DNA from: CAUZEB01 sp963578655
GTDB lineage: Bacteria > Chloroflexota > Dehalococcoidia > Lucifugimonadales > CAUZEB01
Direction of reading: 5' to 3'
DNA length: 50,673 bases
NCBI GenBank assembly: GCA_963578655.1
Contig: CAUZEB010000001.1
Coordinates: 1-50,673, forward strand
The position numbers were made by a program, and so were the translations under genes. Numbering within the stretch: the first letter of the stretch is position 1; every line of letters starts with the position of its first letter. This document shows positions 44,724 through 50,673 of the stretch, piece after piece. The notes under the pieces were generated by a model that worked only from the letters and a program-made list of their open reading frames with translations, did not search any database and was not told the DNA's origin.

Positions 44724-46274
44724 GTGGCCTCTATGCTAAAACTTGTAACGTTGTGGTTGGTCCTTTCCTCTTTGGGATTGTGGTTTTCTAATGAGACATC
44801 ATATGCACATGCTATTGGACAAAGGTATGATCTGCCTATCCCACTAAGTTTTTTCCTATTTGGTGGTGCAGTCACAGTTGCACTATCTTTCCTGGTTATA
44901 AGTGCATTCGTTAAACCTCAGCAGAGGCGGCATATTTATCCTCGACATAACGTTCTAACTTACAACTTCATTTCTATCCCATATGTTATGCCAGCTATAT
45001 TAAATATAGTAAAATTGGCCTCTGTTGGAGCGTTTCTGTTAATAATAATATCCGGTCTTACCGGTACTAGTAGGCCTACAGAAAATATATCACCTACCTT
45101 TATTTGGATAATTTGGTGGGTAGGGATGGGGTATGTATCGGCTTTAATTGGAAATGTGTGGTTTTTCATTAACCCTTGGAGAATATTATACGAATGGGTT
45201 GAGGTCTTCTTCGATAATGGATTCGATCACCGTAGCTCAGGCATTGTTCAATATCCTAAGCAGATGGGGATCTGGCCTGCAGTATGCTTTCTCTTGATAT
45301 TCTCTTGGCTTGAGAATGTCTACGTCGGCTCTGTCATCCCTTTCCAGTTGGCCATTCTGATAGTTCTTTATTCAGCTATAACTTGGATAGGAATGTTTTT
45401 ATTTGGTAAACATAAATGGCTACGCTCAGGCGAGGTTTTTACCGTGCTTTTCACTATGTTCTCTAAATTTTCATTTACCGAAGTCAGAGTAACTGATAAT
45501 CAGACATGTAGTTTGTGTGGATTTGATTGTAATCCTTCCGGCAGTCTTTGTGTAGATTGCTATGAATGCTATGATAATGCAAAAGACCATCAAAGAGAAA
45601 TTAATGTACGTCCCTGTGCAGCCGGTCTATTTATACGCCATAGAATAGATTTGTCGATCGTTGCCTTTGTACTCATTGCTTTGGCCAATGTTACGTTTGA
45701 TGGACTGCAGGAGACGTCGGTCTGGTCGTCCTTTCAGAACACGGTCCATCGTATTTTTGTAGGATCTGGTACAGGCTTTAGCGATATTGTCGACACGATT
45801 AGCGTAATATTAGTACCCTTAGTGTTCACCTTAGTTTACCTTGGATTTTCCTGTTCTATTAAACTCTTATCACGAGAAAAGATGCTAGTTTTGGATGTAG
45901 CTAAAACTTTCGTTTTCTCATTGATCCCCATCGCTTTGGCCTACAATATGGCACATTTTATGTCATTACTTGTTGTTCAAGGACAGTTAATTATTCCCTT
46001 AGCATCGGACCCTTTGGGTGTGGGGTGGGATCTGTTAGGATCCGCTGACTATCTCATCAATGTAGACGTTATGAATGTACAGTTTATTTGGTTTATGTCT
46101 GTGGGTGCTATTGTAACAGGTCATGTGGTATCTGTTTATGTTGCTCACGTCATAGCTGTACAGACATTTTTGAAACATTCGACAGCTCTACGCAGTCAAT
46201 ATCCTATGATGGTTCTAATGATATGCTATACCGCTATAAGTTTATGGATAATTGCTCAACCTATTGTTAAGTAA
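44724..46274 (+). CDS. Polytopic membrane protein of the 'fenitrothion hydrolase'-named family
   Basis: 516 residues. A signal-like N-terminus is followed by SYAHAIGQRYDLPIP, the start typical of the actinobacterial and Chloroflexota family that databases name fenitrothion hydrolase, a name unlikely to reflect its role. About ten to twelve hydrophobic segments follow. A loop at about residues 261-297 has eight Cys in pairs (CSLCGFDC, CVDCYEC), likely a metal or Fe-S site. AGGAG sits ten bases before GTG 44724. Its neighbours, a cytochrome and YtkA-like proteins, suggest respiratory or copper-related work. Confidence 0.72.
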   Translation: MASMLKLVTLWLVLSSLGLWFSNETSYAHAIGQRYDLPIPLSFFLFGGAVTVALSFLVISAFVKPQQRRHIYPRHNVLTYNFISIPYVMPAILNIVKLASVGAFLLIIISGLTGTSRPTENISPTFIWIIWWVGMGYVSALIGNVWFFINPWRILYEWVEVFFDNGFDHRSSGIVQYPKQMGIWPAVCFLLIFSWLENVYVGSVIPFQLAILIVLYSAITWIGMFLFGKHKWLRSGEVFTVLFTMFSKFSFTEVRVTDNQTCSLCGFDCNPSGSLCVDCYECYDNAKDHQREINVRPCAAGLFIRHRIDLSIVAFVLIALANVTFDGLQETSVWSSFQNTVHRIFVGSGTGFSDIVDTISVILVPLVFTLVYLGFSCSIKLLSREKMLVLDVAKTFVFSLIPIALAYNMAHFMSLLVVQGQLIIPLASDPLGVGWDLLGSADYLINVDVMNVQFIWFMSVGAIVTGHVVSVYVAHVIAVQTFLKHSTALRSQYPMMVLMICYTAISLWIIAQPIVK

Positions 46275-46294
46275 AGATATTCACAAAAAAAGTA

Positions 46295-46334
46295 GAACAA
46301 ATGTCTTTACTAGTATGCTTAGCGATGATACACT
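46295..46334 (+). promoter_or_regulatory. Candidate recA promoter with LexA-like half-site
   Basis: TTTACT (46306-46311) and TACACT (46329-46334), each four of six, with a 17-bp spacer. GAAC-AAAT-GTCT at 46295-46306 overlaps the -35 edge and resembles the Gram-positive LexA box GAAC-N4-GTTC with two mismatches. Weak. Confidence 0.3.
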
Positions 46335-46460
46335 GTGTTCAAGAATGCGAATCTTTGATTATTCTGCTGCACTGTGTAACGCATGGAATCCCAGGCCTTA
46401 TACAGAATGGTGAGAAATACCAATTTTCTAATAGGATTCTGAACTGATGGAAGGAGTAAC

Positions 46461-47522
46461 ATGACGAACGAAAGGGATAAGGCGCTTGAACTAGCTATAG
46501 GACAAATTGATCGACACTTCGGACGTGGTACCGTTATGAAACTCGGCCAAACCGATATGCATTCTAGAGTGGGCGCCATCTCCACTGGATCTATATCGCT
46601 AGATATGGCTCTTGGAGTGGGTGGGATTCCTAAAGGGCGTGTGACTGAAATATTTGGAGCGGAATCATCAGGGAAATCTACTCTAACCTATCATGTTATG
46701 GCTTCAGCACAAAGAGAAGGAGGCACCGCGGCGTATATAGATGCTGAACATGCCCTTGATCCTGCTTACGCTGAAAAGTGCGGTATAGACGTAAATGAGC
46801 TTTTAGTGTCTCAGCCAGATACAGCAGAACAAGCTCTGGAAATATGCGAATATTTGGTCCGTAGTGGAGTTGTAGATGTTGTGGTTATTGATAGTGTGGC
46901 TGCCCTAGTACCAAAGGCGGAATTGGAAGGAGATATGGGTGATACACATGTGGGATTGCAAGCTAGACTAATGTCTCAAGCCTTGCGCAAACTCACCTCC
47001 GCCATTCATAAATATAACACATCCATAATTTTCATAAATCAATTAAGAGAGAAAATAGGGGTATTCTTTGGGAATCCGGAAGTGACTCCGGGGGGACGAG
47101 CACTAAAATTTTACAGCTCGGTCCGTATAGATCTTCGTAGAATCGAGTCAATTAAGAAAGGAAGCGAGGTAATGGGAAACAGGGTAAGGGCGCGAATAGT
47201 AAAGAATAAAGTAGCTCCTCCATTCCGCTTGGCAGAATTTGATATTATGTTTTCTGAAGGAGTAAGTAGGACTGGTGATCTCTTGGATGTAGGGGTTGAA
47301 TCGGACATAATATCTAAGAGCGGAGCGTTTTACTCGTTTGGAGATACGAGATTAGGCCAGGGCCGTGAAAATTCGAAGAATTTCTTGAAAGAACATAAAG
47401 AAATAACGGATAATATTGAGAAACTTATTAGAGATAAACTGAGTTCCGAATCCGGGGCCGGAGTTGATAAACTTCGAGATGAAACGACGGTTGCGGTTAA
47501 CACAAATGGAACAAAGGCGTGA
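46461..47522 (+). CDS. recA: Recombinase RecA
   Basis: 353 residues. Walker A GAESSGKST at 66-74 (the usual Pro is Ala), the MAW-type block VIDSVAALVPKAELEGDMGD and loop L2 region FGNPEVTPGGRALKFY. It forms filaments on single-stranded DNA for strand exchange and SOS induction. GGAAGGAG precedes the ATG. The next gene is recX-like, a common order. Confidence 0.97.
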   Translation: MTNERDKALELAIGQIDRHFGRGTVMKLGQTDMHSRVGAISTGSISLDMALGVGGIPKGRVTEIFGAESSGKSTLTYHVMASAQREGGTAAYIDAEHALDPAYAEKCGIDVNELLVSQPDTAEQALEICEYLVRSGVVDVVVIDSVAALVPKAELEGDMGDTHVGLQARLMSQALRKLTSAIHKYNTSIIFINQLREKIGVFFGNPEVTPGGRALKFYSSVRIDLRRIESIKKGSEVMGNRVRARIVKNKVAPPFRLAEFDIMFSEGVSRTGDLLDVGVESDIISKSGAFYSFGDTRLGQGRENSKNFLKEHKEITDNIEKLIRDKLSSESGAGVDKLRDETTVAVNTNGTKA

Positions 47523-47777
47523 ATTAAGTAACATTTGATTGATAACCGTACCAGTGTGAATGTCTTTCAGCTAACTTTCTCTAAATGTGGTGTTTATTAG
47601 TCCATCCGAGTTAGATCGGGAATCCTCACTTTGTTAAATGTATGTCGCGTTAGCAGTGACTTGGTAGAAATCTAGGAGAACGGCTTTGATTGATTTGTCT
47701 TGATGGGAAATAAGATCAGTCTCAGCAAATCGGGAAACTCAGCTATGTTCTGATTTGGCTCTTATCAGCCACTAAGC

Positions 47778-48254
47778 GTGGCGGAGGCCAGATATCACTC
47801 GCGTTCCAGATTTCCAATCGAGGTTGTGAAAGAGGTAGGCGAATCTCTGTTAGAGAAAGAGACGCTTGATGACTATAGGTGTTCCACGTTCTGGAGACAT
47901 AGTCGTCATGTTCACAGATCTAAAAGTGCTGTAGCCATCAAAAAGAAGCTCACGACCAAAGGGACATCCGTAGATATTATTGAGACTGCATTAGAAGATT
48001 TCGACGACACCATTAGCGCGCATGAAGCCGGTTTCAAGTTCCCAGGATTTTTAAATACATGCTATTTTGGGTCATCCGATCGGAAACTCTGCAATTATTT
48101 GCTTTGTCGGGGCTTTAGCGAGCCAGTAATAAGGTGTACCATTAGGCAGGTTTGGCAAGGACGAGAGGATTGCAACAGGTTGTCGCGTGAAAATCTAAAT
48201 GTGATGCCGGACAAACGTAGATATTACTCCAAGGAGGTAGACACTCGTGGCTGA
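47778..48254 (+). CDS. recX: RecX-like regulatory protein, N-terminally truncated
   Basis: 158 residues. The frame matches the three-helix repeats of RecX: SVAEARYHSRSRFPIEVVK, LLEKETLDD, AIKKKLTTKG, LLCRGFSEPVI. It directly follows recA, as usual. The first start is GTG 47778 without a ribosome site, in the middle of the first repeat; upstream in the same frame, recX-like coding resumes but is cut by stops at 47673, 47691 and 47751. So this is probably a decaying recX. Its end overlaps the next gene by eight bp. RecX normally limits RecA filaments. Confidence 0.6.
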   Translation: MAEARYHSRSRFPIEVVKEVGESLLEKETLDDYRCSTFWRHSRHVHRSKSAVAIKKKLTTKGTSVDIIETALEDFDDTISAHEAGFKFPGFLNTCYFGSSDRKLCNYLLCRGFSEPVIRCTIRQVWQGREDCNRLSRENLNVMPDKRRYYSKEVDTRG

Positions 48255-49542
48255 AGTAAGTCCCTTTTTTATTATGGTGGTATTTCTGGTACTTTCCGCC
48301 TTTTTCTCAAGTTCTGAAGCTGCCTATCTTTCTCTTCAGAAGACCAGGATAGCACATATGGTAAACACAGACGTACCTGGAGCGAAGAGAATCGCGAGTA
48401 TGATTGAGCAACCTGAAAGATTACTATCAACAATATTACTTGGAAATAACTTAGTTAATGTAGCGTTCACCGCTATAGTAACTGCAGTGATAGTAGCACA
48501 CCTCGGAGAGACAGAAGGCGTAGTTGTAGCAACAATTGTAGGTACAGTACTCTTACTAATTGTGGGAGAAATTCTACCCAAGTCAATAGCACTGAGAAAT
48601 TCAGAACGAGTCGTTTTCTGGTACTCTCATCCACTAAGATGGCTAGAGATATTGTTGTGGCCGATGATAATTATTCTTCAATGGATCACGAATAGAACCC
48701 ATTCAGTATTAGGCAATGGTAGCTCCGATCGACAATCTATAACTGAAGGTGAATTAAGAACCCTCATAGATATTGGGGAGGCTGAGGGTACCTTTGAACC
48801 GGATGAAGCTGAAATGTTGGAAAATGTATTTCGGTTTGGAGATAGGCAAGTCCGGGAGGTGATGACTCCTCGCACGGACATAATACCTTTGCCATACGGT
48901 GCAAGTTTGGCACAATTTCTGGATGTCTACAGTAAGAATACCCATACAAGGTTTCCTGTGTATAAGAATGAGATGGATAATATCGTTGGTATTATATCGG
49001 TTAAGGATGTGTTGAAGACCATGTCATCAAGAAGGCTAAACTACGAGGATTCTGTGACAGACGTTGTCAGAAATGCTTATTACGTCCCAGAAACAAAGAG
49101 AATCGCCGAGTTGTTTTCAGAAATGCGACGTCTTGGTAACCAGATGGCTATTGCAATTGATGAGTATGGAGGACTGGCTGGTGTAGCAACATTGAAGCGT
49201 CTCACAGAAGAAGTAGTAGGACCTTTGGTCGGTGAAGAAGGAGAAGCACCTGAAGAGGAATACGAGACCATTGACGAGAACACGTTGCAAATTGAAGGAA
49301 GTATGAGTATAGATGAAGCGAATGAGGAACTTGGGCTCCAATTGATAGAGGGAGATTACGATACTGTAGCTGGTTTTGTTTTGAACATAATGGGACAAAT
49401 TCCTACAACCGGCGATCAATTTGAATATAAAGAACTTAAATTTGAAATTATTCAGATGACTAATCGTAAAATAGACACCGTAAAGGTCATAAGGCCACAA
49501 TTCACTGAAAGTAGGGTTGAAAGTGAGACTAATACTGATTAG
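48247..49542 (+). CDS. Hemolysin-family CNNM/CBS-domain membrane protein
   Basis: 431 residues. An N-terminal DUF21/CNNM region with four hydrophobic segments (to about 140) contains the SSSEAAYLSLQKTR motif, then a CBS pair (REVMTPRTDIIPL, GIISVKDVLKTM) and a C-terminal CorC/HlyC domain (IDEYGGLAGVATL, VAGFVLNIMGQIP). These proteins act as magnesium or cobalt efflux regulators. AAGGAGG lies before GTG 48247. Confidence 0.92.
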   Translation: MAEVSPFFIMVVFLVLSAFFSSSEAAYLSLQKTRIAHMVNTDVPGAKRIASMIEQPERLLSTILLGNNLVNVAFTAIVTAVIVAHLGETEGVVVATIVGTVLLLIVGEILPKSIALRNSERVVFWYSHPLRWLEILLWPMIIILQWITNRTHSVLGNGSSDRQSITEGELRTLIDIGEAEGTFEPDEAEMLENVFRFGDRQVREVMTPRTDIIPLPYGASLAQFLDVYSKNTHTRFPVYKNEMDNIVGIISVKDVLKTMSSRRLNYEDSVTDVVRNAYYVPETKRIAELFSEMRRLGNQMAIAIDEYGGLAGVATLKRLTEEVVGPLVGEEGEAPEEEYETIDENTLQIEGSMSIDEANEELGLQLIEGDYDTVAGFVLNIMGQIPTTGDQFEYKELKFEIIQMTNRKIDTVKVIRPQFTESRVESETNTD

Positions 49543-50176
49543 ACACGGGGAGACAGATTTAAATAAGAATGGGCGTTTCCAGGGGCTAGACGAAGCATCT
49601 TTAAATTCTAAAGGTAGAGTTCAGGCTCATCGTCTGAGCTCGGTATTGCCATTCGATCTGCCCTTTACAATGTATTCAAGTCCGTTACCACGATCATTAG
49701 AAACCTCTAGCATTATCTCTGAAACAGTATTGGTAGACTACACAATCGTGCCAGAACTCCAAGAGTTAAACATTGGAGAACTGTCCGGTTTGAATGGTGA
49801 AGAGACTCGCGTACTTTATCCAGGACTTATGGAGGAATGGAATAAGGATCCAGCATCTGTTCGATTTCCCAACGGAGAATCACTAAAGGAATTGCAGGAA
49901 AGAGTCTGGAATTCTGTTCTCAAATTGTATTCGAAACATTATGATGAAACGGTGGTGGCTGTGAGTCATAATTTCGCCATTTCGGCCGTGGTGTCTAAAG
50001 TTGTTGGCCTAGCCCTTAGTAAAATCCGTGGCTTAAGCCACGATCTTTGTGGAATAACTCGAATTGAAATCGCGAAGGACAGATACTGCTTAACATCGTT
50101 TAATGAAACTATGCACCTGCGCGAAATATTACCTGGGGACTGGAGTGAAAAGGGAACAAATTTCAGAAAAACTTAA
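49517..50176 (+). CDS. Histidine phosphatase family protein
   Basis: 219 residues. Motif LIRHGETDLN holds Arg9 and His10; SSPLPRSLET and VAVSHNFAIS are the further family blocks. The GRFQGLDEASLN segment resembles phosphoglycerate mutase-like and alpha-ribazole phosphatases; the substrate is unknown. Start is TTG 49517 or GTG 49523, overlapping the previous gene by 26 bp; its end overlaps tilS by 32 bp, so translation is likely coupled. Confidence 0.9.
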   Translation: MKVRLILIRHGETDLNKNGRFQGLDEASLNSKGRVQAHRLSSVLPFDLPFTMYSSPLPRSLETSSIISETVLVDYTIVPELQELNIGELSGLNGEETRVLYPGLMEEWNKDPASVRFPNGESLKELQERVWNSVLKLYSKHYDETVVAVSHNFAISAVVSKVVGLALSKIRGLSHDLCGITRIEIAKDRYCLTSFNETMHLREILPGDWSEKGTNFRKT

Positions 50177-50673
50177 TAACCAAGTCAAAACAGCTGTTAG
50201 AAAAGCAGACTTGACCGGTGAACTGTTAGTAGTTGCTGTATCAGGTGGCCCAGATTCCATGGCGCTTGTTCATGCCCTACACCATGTCAGAAACGAATTG
50301 GATCTTAAAATACATGGCGCTCATTTGGATCACCAATTAAGGGGCAATGCTTCTACGTTAGACGCTCAGTATGTATCCGATGTATTTAGAAGTTTAGGTA
50401 TACAGTCCACTATTGAGCAATATAATGTCGGCTCACTAATGGAAAAGAAAAGTCTATCTATGGAGGTCGCTGCGCGGGAAGCTAGATATCATTTTTTGTC
50501 AAAAGTTGCGAAACAGAAACGAGCAGCGGCAATAGCTTTAGGGCATACAATGGATGACCAGGTGGAGACTGTGCTCATGAATATTATGAGGGGCAGCGGT
50601 CTTTCTGGGATTGCAGGGATGAGAATGTTGGGATTCGGTCCCCTCAAGGGGAATAAGATACAATTATTTAGAC
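50145..50673 (+). CDS. tilS: tRNA(Ile)-lysidine synthase TilS (partial, runs off the window)
   Basis: The first 176 codons are in the window. Start GTG 50145. The PP-loop SGGPDS is at residues 33-38 (LLVVAVSGGPDSMAL), followed by HLDHQLRGNAS, VAAREARYHFL and LGHTMDDQVETVLMNI, all TilS landmarks. It makes lysidine at C34 of the tRNA that reads AUA codons, using ATP and lysine. The 3' end, including the C-terminal tRNA-binding domain, lies beyond 50673. Confidence 0.95.
   Translation, partial: MKREQISEKLNNQVKTAVRKADLTGELLVVAVSGGPDSMALVHALHHVRNELDLKIHGAHLDHQLRGNASTLDAQYVSDVFRSLGIQSTIEQYNVGSLMEKKSLSMEVAAREARYHFLSKVAKQKRAAAIALGHTMDDQVETVLMNIMRGSGLSGIAGMRMLGFGPLKGNKIQLFR

Overview
The window is a gene-dense, AT-rich bacterial chromosome segment with no rRNA, tRNA, phage, IS or CRISPR signal that I could find. 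Short intergenic gaps, frequent GTG/TTG starts, a DUF3090/SCO1664-type pair, a polytopic 'fenitrothion hydrolase'-type membrane protein, paralogous oxidoreductases (GMC, Ldh2, SDR, acyl-CoA dehydrogenase) and a UGSC-type selenoprotein suggest a free-living, probably marine Chloroflexota bacterium of the SAR202/Dehalococcoidia kind. That placement is inference from gene content; no marker phylogeny was run.

Layout. 0-14 kb: accessory catabolism and housekeeping. MFS transporter and SDR, Ldh2-type dehydrogenase and GMC oxidoreductase, an RNase HI-MoaC fusion, a methyltransferase with an ornithine cyclodeaminase-like gene, small PPOX, GNAT and cupin proteins, a two-subunit CoA-transferase, peptidyl-tRNA hydrolase and a secreted zinc metallopeptidase lipoprotein. 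14-25 kb: a long minus-strand housekeeping block (moaA, rdgB, class I fba, fbp, histidine phosphatase, pyrE, nadD, obgE), then a probable replication origin with three perfect DnaA boxes, dnaA and a D-aminoacylase. 25-35 kb: two IMPase-family genes, rpsU, the SCO1664/DUF3090 pair, a zinc alcohol dehydrogenase, larB, uvrA and mazG. 35-42 kb: a TIGR01906 membrane protein, a glutaryl-CoA dehydrogenase/thiolase pair, an MFS carrier, a UGSC selenoprotein with in-frame TGA and SECIS hairpin, an FmdB zinc ribbon and trpB. 43-46 kb: a membrane/periplasmic redox cluster (two YtkA-like domains, a c-type cytochrome, a Cys-rich polytopic protein). 46-50.7 kb: recA, a degraded recX, a CNNM/CBS protein, a second histidine phosphatase and the 5' part of tilS, cut by the window end.

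How parts connect. fba with fbp supports gluconeogenesis, and glutaryl-CoA dehydrogenase with thiolase supports degradation to acetyl-CoA. MoaA and MoaC together carry out the first step of molybdenum cofactor synthesis. dnaA, the DnaA boxes and the co-oriented block to the left look like an origin neighbourhood. The most notable signals are the selenoprotein with its recoding hairpin, the RNase HI-MoaC fusion, a YtkA-cytochrome c gene that appears to have been one frame before an exact 7-bp tandem duplication, and a recX whose 5' third carries three in-frame stops.
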